Under the pieces are notes generated by a model. It saw nothing but the letters and a program-made list of their open reading frames with translations, was not told the DNA's origin and did not search any database. Below, in pieces: positions 1 to 5,662 of a DNA stretch of 5,662 nt. Source of the DNA: an uncultured Oscillospiraceae bacterium (GTDB taxonomy: Bacteria; Bacillota; Clostridia; Oscillospirales; Ruminococcaceae); assembly GCA_958427155.1 (NCBI GenBank), contig CAUABB010000105.1:1-5662 (forward strand), given 5' to 3'. Position 1 is the first letter of the stretch, and the number at the start of each line of letters is the position of its first letter. Both the position numbers and the translations under genes were made by a program.

Positions 1-66
1 CAAAAAGTGCGGGAATTAGGATTCAAAACAGGCAAAGAAACCGGCTGTGGCGGTTTTTCCGTGTAG
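1..66 (+). CDS. C-terminal fragment of an unidentified plus-strand gene
   Basis: The first 21 codons of the window are open on the plus strand (frame 1) and end at TAG 64-66. The visible peptide ends in GKETGCGGFSV. I do not recognise the family from so short a tail. Support for a real gene is indirect: the frame is open from the window edge, and a strong plus-strand terminator lies about 90 bases after the stop with no other plus-strand gene in between. It converges on the minus-strand operon. It probably belongs to the backbone of the mobile element, but that is only inferred from position. Confidence 0.45.
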   Translation, partial: QKVRELGFKTGKETGCGGFSV

Positions 67-155
67 GGGCAGTATGATTTCCCATGTGGGGCGGCAAGGC
101 GTTTCTACATAGGAAAAACACCAGATTTTCACCTTTTGTCAAGCAAAATGGGAGC

Positions 156-197
156 GCCGCCATTGGATCAAAGCGATCCAGTGGCGGCATCCTTTTT
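156..197 (+). terminator. Strong rho-independent terminator, plus strand, at the convergent junction
   Basis: Arms 156-169 and 175-188 pair over 14 base pairs, with one G-T wobble, around a 5-base loop (AAAGC). A run of five T follows at 193-197. The GC-rich outer stem (GCCGCC/GGCGGC) and T run are textbook for intrinsic termination of plus-strand transcription coming from the gene ending at 66. The T run overlaps the TAA stop (198-196) of the minus-strand gene. In the minus direction the hairpin follows that stop almost at once but lacks a good U tract (GCTCCCATTTTG follows), so termination of the operon here is possible but weaker. Confidence 0.85.
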
Positions 198-1125
198 ATA
201 TTGATTGTAGCGGAATACTATAAATATTAGTATTCAAAACTTTGTTAGTCCTGTGATCATTGTAATGTTCCGACGTAGGATAAACGATGCGCAGCGTTTT
301 ATGAGACATAGCATATAGGCAAACACCCAGAGCAACAGGCTTTGTGCTTAAAGGCGCTACACACAATGAGGACTTCCCATCGAATACACTATCTAGAAAA
401 TTGAAAGTTTCAAAAGGATTATTCGCAGGAACATATAGTAACTTACTTCTGTGCGTAGAAAGCAAGTCATAATTATTTATTACGCATATATCCTTATACT
501 TTGGAAAAAAGGACGGAAGATTGTTTACCAATAAAAGCTCTTCATACTGTATATCTTCTGTTACTTTAGATGCAAGGACTCCCTCGAATCCCAAGAAGAT
601 AATCATACGAGAATGTGCTAAACCATCAGAAATGCCACCAAAGCCTAACAAATCGGTGGTTTTAAGATTCCCATAGTAGGAGCAGTAAGATGTAAAAGGT
701 TCTTCAGGAAAATCATACTCAAAAGGGGTTGAATATGCAATATCAAGTTTTTCCTTCGGATTTGCCGTCTTAAGATACTTTAGCAACACAAACATTTCTG
801 GAGTATGAATGCAGGAAATATCTACAATTAGCTTTTCACTACTTAGTTTATCTGAAATATCTATTAGCTGCGTCAAAAAATATGTTTGTAATTCATTTAC
901 TATAACCGGTATTATTTGTGCAGAAGGAAACATTTTTTCTAGGTCTGCGCTTGGCTTATCATTCTGATATTTTAGCAATACAATAGTGTGAATATCCGCC
1001 CCCTTTTTATTTAGTATCTTAGCCATTTCTAATGTTCGATCATCTGACCCATCTGCTAAAATAAAGGTATCATAAATCTGTGCGTCTATGTCTTCAGCTG
1101 ATGAAATCGTATAATAAGTGCTCAT
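196..1125 (-). CDS. Unrecognised two-part alpha/beta protein, last gene of the operon
   Basis: This is a 309-residue soluble protein with no signal peptide or membrane segment. I cannot assign it to a named family. It reads as two alternating strand/helix halves. The first (about 15-135) has strands FILAD (21-25), IHTIVLL (45-51) and LIVDIS (99-104), then IAYSTPFEY (129-137). A Gly-rich linker LLGFGG (159-164) leads to the second half (about 172-309), with IIFLGFEG (175-182), APLSTKPVALG (257-267) and IVYPTSEHY (280-288). The short strand followed by S-T-K-P and a helix recalls the ligand-contact loop of Rossmannoid sensor domains such as CARF (often GGTK), but this is only a pattern-level resemblance. 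The ATG overlaps the ATPase stop by 4 bases (ATGA), and a GGGGGGAAGG ribosome binding site lies within the last ATPase codons, so the two are translationally coupled. A sensor or effector role is inferred from context. Confidence 0.9.
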   Translation of the reverse strand: MSTYYTISSAEDIDAQIYDTFILADGSDDRTLEMAKILNKKGADIHTIVLLKYQNDKPSADLEKMFPSAQIIPVIVNELQTYFLTQLIDISDKLSSEKLIVDISCIHTPEMFVLLKYLKTANPKEKLDIAYSTPFEYDFPEEPFTSYCSYYGNLKTTDLLGFGGISDGLAHSRMIIFLGFEGVLASKVTEDIQYEELLLVNNLPSFFPKYKDICVINNYDLLSTHRSKLLYVPANNPFETFNFLDSVFDGKSSLCVAPLSTKPVALGVCLYAMSHKTLRIVYPTSEHYNDHRTNKVLNTNIYSIPLQSI

Positions 1126-3164
1126 TTGCCTTCCCCCCAGTCAAAAAAAGATAATTGATCTGCCGGAGGAATATTTTTAATATTCTTTGTGGGGCTAATT
1201 CTTTTCCTTTTTGTAGATGTACTAAGTTTGCTCTTTTGGAATTGTCCCTTAAGCATTTCCCCAATTTCTTCCGCTGAAAAATGTACATTGACTCCTCCTC
1301 TAGTACGGTAAGAAATGTTAAAAATTGGGGTAAATATTTTATTTATTGTATATATATCTCCCTCTTTTGAAATACCAGCTGATAGACGTTGAGTGTCTTT
1401 TTTCTTTTTTATTAGTGACCAACTTATAGCAATTTCTAGAGTTTTTCTATCCTCTGGAGATAAATCATCCGGATTATAAATAAATTGATTAGTTTCCGGA
1501 TATCTTACCAGCTTATCTCTATGGAATTCAGAAAACACATTGCCCAAACATAATAGAAACTCTCTAATCGAATTGCCGTTTTGAATTATTGAACAAACAG
1601 AATTAAATTCACTTCGGGAATAGCTTCTTATCGCTCGGGATTGTGATTCTGGTGAAATTTTCATTGTGGATAGAAATCGCTTTTTTTCATAGAATAAAGC
1701 ATCGCTAATTATTGCTTTACACAAATTTATGAATGTGCGTGCATTGCCCTCTGAAAGATGACAAAGAGTATTAAAACCATAATATAGCTTATCTTTTTTG
1801 TAAGCTGTACATATCAAGATTGTGATAGCATATCTATATTTATTGCTATAGTCATTTTTATATTTTTCAAGCAATTGGTGCTCACCTTTATTGAAAAAAG
1901 CCTGCATCGCATTCACGGTAAATTTTGCAACATCAAGCGGATTTTCATCTTGTTCGCACCTGGAAACCCACAAAGCATTTAATGTTTCTGCAATTCTGTT
2001 TTGCGGGTAAGAAATAATAGAAATAATTTGATCAAGTAATCCGTCATCTGCTTTTATTCTTGGATTAGAATTTAAAACATATCGCAAATGTAGGTTTTTG
2101 GCGTTTGCATTTTTTTGACATTCAGCATCCAAATCTTCTTTATCCCCCAAAATATCTATTATGCTGGTGGGAAACAAAGAAGAATCCATTGCTTCCAAGC
2201 GCTTTTTCGCTATACCAAGCAAGTACGATCGCAAGCTTTGCATGTCCTGTTCCTGGTCTAATACAATCAAGTGGTAATCATGTTGCTCACGTAAATACTC
2301 AACATCGTTAATGGTTTCTTTTGTTACAATGTTTTCACTTCTCCGTCCAATACGCATGGAAATGTCGGGACGGCAAAATTTAATCATAGTATTAAACTGT
2401 TTTTGCAATTCTTGCGGGAGATTTTCAAATTCGTCAATTAATAGCAAATAATTTAATTTTGATAATTCTGGAGCTGTTTGAGCAATCGCATGTATCAATT
2501 TACTGCTAATATCGTAAATACTCCAAACATGCTTTGGTTCAAACTTCGCTTGCGTAAAAAGCGATTCATTTTTAAACGTATTTATGTAGCGAATTTCAGC
2601 GTCAATATATTCCGAAAACGAGTGCATATCTGTAAAATTACAGTCCGCCCTTAATTCACACAAATTGGAAGTTTTAAGTATTTCATCTGGAAAATTATCG
2701 CTATAATCTTTACCTAATTTGAAAATTAGTTCAATCAAACTTTTAACAAAAAAAAGTTCCAGATAATGTTCGAAACAAGAGGTCCATTTTGATTCTACCG
2801 CGATACTAAATACGCTTTTAAACTCTTTCAGAAAAGAATCATCACACCGAAAATAAAACCCTACTCCTTCATCTTTAAGTAGTTGTTGTCTAATAGTTAT
2901 ATGATTTTGGAGCGCACGCTCACATTGTACAGGGAATGAAAAGTATTTTAAAATTGTAGTTTTACCTGATCCACGCGAACCTTGCAAAATTATAGGCATC
3001 TTTTGAGTAAAAAAACGTTTTTCATCAAAATCCTTCAATGCTCCGGTGGAAAAAGGTGTAAACCAATACTGCATGATTAATTCGGGGTCTAGAACATTAG
3101 CGTTATAATCATCGAAAGGATTTTTAAATAAAGAATCCGTATTCTCGTTTAGCTTGTTTGGCAT
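1122..3164 (-). CDS. ORC/CDC6-like AAA+ ATPase with a clamp-binding-like C-terminal tail
   Basis: This is a 680-residue predicted P-loop ATPase. Walker A is GSRGSGKT at 62-69, preceded by strand MPIIL. Walker B is YLLLIDEFEN at 239-248, with D244 and E245 as the expected Mg-binding and catalytic acids. A sensor-2-like GNAR (473-476, in SEGNARTFINL) resembles the arginine-bearing helix of ORC/CDC6-type AAA+ proteins. The region from about 500 to 640 may hold a winged-helix-like domain (weak). The end is a Lys/Arg-rich linker (645-664) and QLSFFDW (670-676), close to the bacterial sliding-clamp-binding consensus QL(S/D)LF. The ATG at 3164 is chosen because AAAGGAG (3181-3175) lies 10 bases upstream; an open extension to TTG 3329 has no such support and lies inside the upstream gene. 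It overlaps that gene by 41 bases. ATP-dependent DNA sensing or remodelling for the neighbouring proteins is inferred. A STAND-type signalling ATPase is the main alternative. Confidence 0.88.
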   Translation of the reverse strand: MPNKLNENTDSLFKNPFDDYNANVLDPELIMQYWFTPFSTGALKDFDEKRFFTQKMPIILQGSRGSGKTTILKYFSFPVQCERALQNHITIRQQLLKDEGVGFYFRCDDSFLKEFKSVFSIAVESKWTSCFEHYLELFFVKSLIELIFKLGKDYSDNFPDEILKTSNLCELRADCNFTDMHSFSEYIDAEIRYINTFKNESLFTQAKFEPKHVWSIYDISSKLIHAIAQTAPELSKLNYLLLIDEFENLPQELQKQFNTMIKFCRPDISMRIGRRSENIVTKETINDVEYLREQHDYHLIVLDQEQDMQSLRSYLLGIAKKRLEAMDSSLFPTSIIDILGDKEDLDAECQKNANAKNLHLRYVLNSNPRIKADDGLLDQIISIISYPQNRIAETLNALWVSRCEQDENPLDVAKFTVNAMQAFFNKGEHQLLEKYKNDYSNKYRYAITILICTAYKKDKLYYGFNTLCHLSEGNARTFINLCKAIISDALFYEKKRFLSTMKISPESQSRAIRSYSRSEFNSVCSIIQNGNSIREFLLCLGNVFSEFHRDKLVRYPETNQFIYNPDDLSPEDRKTLEIAISWSLIKKKKDTQRLSAGISKEGDIYTINKIFTPIFNISYRTRGGVNVHFSAEEIGEMLKGQFQKSKLSTSTKRKRISPTKNIKNIPPADQLSFFDWGEGK

Positions 3165-4035
3165 TTTGATATTTCTCCTTTCGGCAAAAGATAGGATTCC
3201 ATCCATTAGAAGAAGACCAGAAAATCGGCAGGCTATTATTTGGAATATTATAAGAGAATCCAAAGCAGTACTGTCCATCCATATGGCCCAAAGCCTTTTT
3301 AGGCTCAATTTTCTTTCCATAACCTTCAACCATTATTTTTGCAGTTTCTTTTAGTGCAGGGTATTTGAAGAAGCATAATGATTCTTCAGAAAAAGCTCGA
3401 TTCCGCTCATCTATCACAGCACAAGGAATGACCTTGATATTGAGCTCTTGGAGTTTAGAAAGTGCTTCATTACTCGATAGAAGCGCCAAGTAGTAAATTT
3501 TTTTCTCCGCAAAATCCTCCTGATTTTGGTAAAAGAATCGTTGTGCAGTTCCTCCGCTCATCATAACATCATCTATGCAAACAATAATGTCAGATTCCGT
3601 TGCAGCGATAGATGTCGGGAATATGAAGCAGTCTGTGCTAAGTCGGGCCTCCTGACGAAAATGGTATAGAATGAGGCCTCCGCTTTCACTTGGACGCCCA
3701 ATGGAAGTGAATTTCAATGTATTTATACGAGCCTCAACTTCTTCAGAAGATTTCAATCCGTAATCTGTCATTAGAGTATGAATAAATTTTTTGAACAAGA
3801 CAGAACACAAATGGTTTATTTCCGCATCGTTGTAATATGTAAAGTTACATAGCATCCATAAGGCTAGACGCCTTTCATCTTCTGTATCAAAAAAGGTTCC
3901 AGTAAAGTTGCCCAACCACAAATTAATATCTTCAATATCCAAATCTACTTTCCAAGATTTTTCAAAAACTTTCTTCAACACAGACATCATTGTTTCAAAC
4001 GATGGGAAATCTCCAGGGAAATCGATGTGTTCCAT
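3124..4035 (-). CDS. Divergent phosphoribosyltransferase-like protein (PRTase-CE type)
   Basis: This is a 303-residue soluble protein. The diagnostic segment is IVCIDDVMMSGGTA (151-164), a hydrophobic strand, two acids and a small-residue loop that matches the PRPP-binding loop of type I phosphoribosyltransferases (usual form VDDVIATGGT). Met159 replaces the usual small residue before the loop. A helical region of about 110 residues precedes the core, and the C-terminal part contains PNNSLPIFW (265-273) and GWNPIF (278-283), features unlike housekeeping purine or pyrimidine salvage enzymes. From memory it fits a phosphoribosyltransferase class found beside ORC/CDC6-like ATPases in prokaryotic conflict systems, called PRTase-CE; I could not check this. 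GGGGAG (4049-4044) sits 8 bases before the ATG, and the upstream methylase ends 1 base before it. The role could be a nucleotide-modifying effector or a PRPP/nucleotide sensor; no substrate can be read from the sequence. Confidence 0.88.
   Translation of the reverse strand: MEHIDFPGDFPSFETMMSVLKKVFEKSWKVDLDIEDINLWLGNFTGTFFDTEDERRLALWMLCNFTYYNDAEINHLCSVLFKKFIHTLMTDYGLKSSEEVEARINTLKFTSIGRPSESGGLILYHFRQEARLSTDCFIFPTSIAATESDIIVCIDDVMMSGGTAQRFFYQNQEDFAEKKIYYLALLSSNEALSKLQELNIKVIPCAVIDERNRAFSEESLCFFKYPALKETAKIMVEGYGKKIEPKKALGHMDGQYCFGFSYNIPNNSLPIFWSSSNGWNPIFCRKEKYQNAKQAKREYGFFI
3175..3181 (-). promoter_or_regulatory. Ribosome binding site that fixes the ATPase start
   Basis: AAAGGAG reads on the minus strand 10 bases before ATG 3164. 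It lies inside the last codons of the phosphoribosyltransferase-like gene and supports the 680-residue ATPase over the open extension to TTG 3329. Its location means the ATPase can be translated by ribosomes re-initiating 41 bases upstream of the previous stop. Confidence 0.8.
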
Positions 4036-4036
4036 A

Positions 4037-4942
4037 TTATTTTCTCCCCAATCTATATTTTGATCCTTCGTAATAGTCTCGATCTATCTCGATTGAAATC
4101 CACTCTCTCCCCAACTTTTCTGCGGTTGCTCCTGTTGTATTGCTTCCCGCAAAACAATCAAGGACAATGTCTCCCGGTCGAGTCAGAAAATTAATAAAAA
4201 ATTCTGGTATAGCGGGTGCCATTCTTGCTGGATGAATTGGCAATTTATGCTCTTTACATTTGGTAATATAAATATCATTTGAGGTTGTGTTTGCTGCAAT
4301 AATAACGTTAGATGGGATCGCACCCCCATTATCAATTGAAAATGCAGTTTGGCTAATAGTGTGTTCTGATGGACGTGTTCCTGAATTGTATTTTCCGCTG
4401 GACAATAGTTTTTTCATCTGTCGACTATATGGCTCAGCAACATTTCTATTGTTAGCATAGGGATGTGGCGTTTTGGACATCCACCAGATTTGCGTGAACG
4501 AGTCCTTTACGCGGACTCGCTGTTTATTCACCCATTCAATTGGCCCTGGTAATCGAGCAGGATTATAATATATAAATTCTTGACATAAATACAAACCACA
4601 TTGATTTTTAAACGCAAGTAATGTTTCTAAAGGGAGCGTCGAATAAGTTGGTTCACCGGAATTCCACGCATTTCCAATTTCAATAACAATTGAGCCATCT
4701 TGTGAAAGTAGTGGTGCTAATTGATTCCCAATGTTGCAAAGCCAATCCAAATATTCTTTCCCTACTTTATTTCCGTATTTTTTTGCACGTTTTAATGGAA
4801 AGGGAGGGGATGTAAGTATTAGTTGGATTTTGCCTTCAAAATTAGGCACAAGGTACTTTTGAATCACTTTTTCGCAATCTTCATTTATACAAATACCGCG
4901 TTCTGTTCGGTACTTTCTCCACTTTTGTGTAGGGGTAATCAT
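4037..4942 (-). CDS. Site-specific DNA methyltransferase, beta class, M.PvuII-like (probably N4-cytosine)
   Basis: This is a 301-residue S-adenosylmethionine-dependent DNA amino-methyltransferase. Catalytic motif IV is TSPPF (44-48), near the N-terminus. The cofactor-binding motif I, DCFAGSNTT (262-270), lies near the C-terminus and is followed by GREWISIEID (278-287), whose acid would bind the ribose of AdoMet. The order IV, target region, then X (HPARMAPAIPEFF, 237-249) and I defines the beta class. The SPPF form and segments such as KKYGNKVGKEYLDWLC closely resemble M.PvuII, an N4-cytosine methylase, so N4-methylcytosine is the likely product; the target sequence cannot be deduced. Length and motifs look intact. 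The ATG overlaps the stop of the helix-turn-helix gene by 4 bases, with CGGAGG just upstream. No restriction endonuclease is recognisable beside it, so it is either the modification arm of an unusual system or an orphan methylase. Confidence 0.93.
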   Translation of the reverse strand: MITPTQKWRKYRTERGICINEDCEKVIQKYLVPNFEGKIQLILTSPPFPLKRAKKYGNKVGKEYLDWLCNIGNQLAPLLSQDGSIVIEIGNAWNSGEPTYSTLPLETLLAFKNQCGLYLCQEFIYYNPARLPGPIEWVNKQRVRVKDSFTQIWWMSKTPHPYANNRNVAEPYSRQMKKLLSSGKYNSGTRPSEHTISQTAFSIDNGGAIPSNVIIAANTTSNDIYITKCKEHKLPIHPARMAPAIPEFFINFLTRPGDIVLDCFAGSNTTGATAEKLGREWISIEIDRDYYEGSKYRLGRK

Positions 4943-5145
4943 TGCCCGTCCTCCGAAATATGTGTTTTAATGTATTTCCCAGTTTTAACCCTTGCATCAT
5001 TGGGTTTCTGTGCGACAGCCGGAATTGCCCAAGACTTTCCAAAGTGTGTTACTCCTTCGATTCGGTTTTGGGCACAGAGAACCTGAATGCGCCTCTTTGA
5101 AATTCCCCATTTAGTTGAGGCATCAGCAATTGACATATATTCCAC
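4939..5145 (-). CDS. Small helix-turn-helix DNA-binding protein, probable operon regulator
   Basis: This is a 68-residue protein made almost entirely of one DNA-binding domain. Residues 4-32 form a helix-turn-helix (IADASTKWGISKRRIQVLC), and GKSWAIP (36-42) forms the beta wing seen in MerR/excisionase-type small regulators of Clostridia. The start is GTG at 5145: GGAGG (5158-5154) is 8 bases upstream of it, whereas the next in-frame ATG (5136) would be 17 bases from the same site. It is the first gene of the operon, right after the only promoter, and its stop overlaps the methylase start as ATGA. By position it resembles the controller proteins of restriction-modification operons, but the wing and length are of the excisionase type rather than the Xre-like C-protein type. 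Autoregulation through the inverted repeat at 5170-5202 is inferred. Confidence 0.85.
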   Translation of the reverse strand: MEYMSIADASTKWGISKRRIQVLCAQNRIEGVTHFGKSWAIPAVAQKPNDARVKTGKYIKTHISEDGQ

Positions 5146-5153
5146 AGATGATT

Positions 5154-5158
5154 CCTCC
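5154..5158 (-). promoter_or_regulatory. Ribosome binding site that fixes the GTG start of the regulator gene
   Basis: GGAGG on the minus strand is followed by 8 bases and GTG 5145. This spacing is optimal for the GTG and poor for the downstream ATG at 5136, so the rare start is preferred. Confidence 0.8.
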
Positions 5159-5169
5159 GCACAAAATTT

Positions 5170-5202
5170 GTTGTGTTTCCACTTTAGACATGAAACGACA
5201 AC
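5170..5202 (-). repeat. Inverted repeat in the predicted leader; possible operator or hairpin
   Basis: On the minus strand GTTGTCGTTTC (5202-5192) pairs with GAAACACAAC (5179-5170). The match is ten base pairs with one bulged C and a 12-base loop. It lies immediately downstream of the predicted transcription start and before the ribosome binding site. There is no T run, so it is not an intrinsic terminator. A second, shorter repeat overlaps its end: CACAA/TTGTG at 5160-5164 and 5171-5175. Either could be the binding site of the small helix-turn-helix protein, or an RNA structure affecting its translation. Confidence 0.5.
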
Positions 5203-5210
5203 TTTTTCTA

Positions 5211-5239
5211 ATTTTATACCGCAAAGCGAATAATGTCAA
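5211..5239 (-). promoter_or_regulatory. Sigma-A type promoter of the operon
   Basis: On the minus strand TTGACA (5239-5234) is a perfect -35 box. It is followed by exactly 17 bases and TAAAAT (5216-5211), one mismatch from TATAAT. The predicted transcription start is near 5204, giving a leader of about 60 bases before GTG 5145. It is the only good promoter seen ahead of the five-gene run. No terminator is visible between the relaxase stop and this promoter, so read-through from the conjugation genes is also possible. Confidence 0.8.
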
Positions 5240-5304
5240 TGCATAAAAGAGCAGCAGAATGTAGTGAAGGCGATTACAGACTATGGTTTAGAACTATTGA
5301 GTTT

Positions 5305-5662
5305 CTAAAACAATTCGGGTTCAGATTTTTCTTTTTGTTTTTGCACATTTAGGATAATACCAATATTCTTTTGAATTAGATTAAACTCCTTTTCTTCCCG
5401 CTGTATCTTCCGAAGTTCCGCTTGCAGGGCGGTCTTGCGAGCGGTGAGCTCATTTAGTTCCGCTTTCAGCTTTTCGGCTGAAGGCAGTTTTGTAAGTCCG
5501 GCCTTTTTGATCTCCCTGGCTGCCGTCTCGAACAAGATGATCTCGCTCTCAAAGCCGCGCAGGAATTTTTCCTTGTCCTTTGACGCTTTGTAGCGGTCAT
5601 AGATGGGTTTCAGTTTTCGGTAGGTATCAATCTGCTTTCCTATGAGGGCAAGGTTGGTGATT
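5305..5662 (-). CDS. Relaxase C-terminus (Tn1549/CTn-type mobilization protein), 5' end outside the window
   Basis: The reading frame is open from the window edge to TAG 5307-5305, giving about 118 C-terminal residues. The frame starts at base 5661; an internal TTG at 5535 is not the true start. The segments YRKLKPIYDRYKASKDKEKF and FLRGFESEIILFETAAREIK are typical of the C-terminal part of relaxases of Firmicute conjugative elements of the Tn1549/CTn group. A long charged coiled coil follows (about 60-105 of the visible part, with repeated Lys/Glu/Leu heptads). The catalytic HxH and tyrosine domain would lie in the missing N-terminus. In the cell the full protein nicks the element's origin of transfer. 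Its base composition is richer in GC than the operon next to it, and the operon's cargo begins within about 160 bases of its stop. Confidence 0.85.
   Translation of the reverse strand, partial: ITNLALIGKQIDTYRKLKPIYDRYKASKDKEKFLRGFESEIILFETAAREIKKAGLTKLPSAEKLKAELNELTARKTALQAELRKIQREEKEFNLIQKNIGIILNVQKQKEKSEPELF

Noticed and set aside
38..56. Hairpin AAACCG/CGGTTT followed by TT
   Set aside because: It has only 6 base pairs, lies within the coding end of the left gene, and a far stronger terminator follows at 156-197.
67..201. Frame stays open for 45 codons after the TAG at 64-66, suggesting a broken longer gene
   Set aside because: The stretch contains the rho-independent terminator, and its composition does not resemble a conserved domain; more likely untranslated 3' region.
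1094..1288. Minus-strand open frame of 64 codons overlapping the ATPase end
   Set aside because: It is an out-of-frame shadow of the ATPase tail with no start signal of its own.
2105..2311. Plus-strand open frame of 68 codons
   Set aside because: It lies opposite the middle of the ATPase gene, shows no ribosome binding site or family features, and the ATPase coding evidence is strong.
3165..3329. 55-codon N-terminal extension of the ATPase from a TTG start
   Set aside because: It lies entirely inside the upstream gene in another frame, has no ribosome binding site, and ATG 3164 has AAAGGAG at good spacing.
3154..3354. Plus-strand open frame of 66 codons
   Set aside because: It lies opposite the phosphoribosyltransferase-like gene and looks like antisense noise.
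4823..5086. Plus-strand open frame of 87 codons
   Set aside because: It lies opposite the methylase start and the regulator gene, both of which have clear domains.
5233..5352. Plus-strand 39-codon frame starting ATG TCA ATG
   Set aside because: It overlaps the operon's -35 box and the relaxase 3' end on the other strand and has no ribosome binding site.
1..5662. CRISPR array, tRNA, rRNA, insertion sequence or attachment-site repeats
   Set aside because: No regularly spaced repeats, no tRNA-like fold, no transposase coding and no flanking direct repeats were found by reading both strands.

Overview
The window looks like accessory DNA from an integrative or mobilizable element of a low-GC Firmicute, most likely a gut Clostridia (inference). 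The main reason is the right edge, which holds the 3' end of a Tn1549/CTn-type relaxase gene. Strong GGAGG-type ribosome binding sites and a clean sigma-A promoter fit the same group. The five genes between about 5.15 kb and 0.2 kb are visibly more AT-rich than the relaxase fragment, as expected for cargo acquired separately from the conjugation backbone.

Layout, read along the minus strand from the right: relaxase C-terminus (5305-5662, runs off the window); a short intergenic region with a promoter (5211-5239) and an inverted repeat in the predicted leader (5170-5202); then five tightly packed genes. These are a small helix-turn-helix protein (4939-5145), a PvuII-methylase-like beta-class DNA methyltransferase (4037-4942), a divergent phosphoribosyltransferase-like protein (3124-4035), an ORC/CDC6-like AAA+ ATPase (1122-3164) and an unrecognised two-part alpha/beta protein (196-1125). 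Junctions are a 4-nt overlap, a 1-nt gap, a 41-nt overlap and a 4-nt overlap, so this is almost certainly one translationally coupled operon. At the left edge the last 21 codons of a plus-strand gene (1-66) are followed by a strong rho-independent terminator (156-197) that separates it from the convergent operon.

The operon is the point of interest. It has the regulator-plus-methylase head of a restriction-modification system, but no recognisable restriction endonuclease follows. In its place are a PRPP-loop protein, an ATPase and an unknown protein. The ATPase ends in a basic linker and a sliding-clamp-binding-like motif (QLSFF). A reasonable model is a self/non-self discrimination or anti-invader system in which the methylase marks host DNA, the ATPase senses or loads on DNA or replication forks, and the phosphoribosyltransferase-like and unknown proteins act as effector and sensor. 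The operon structure is read from the sequence; the defence role is inference.
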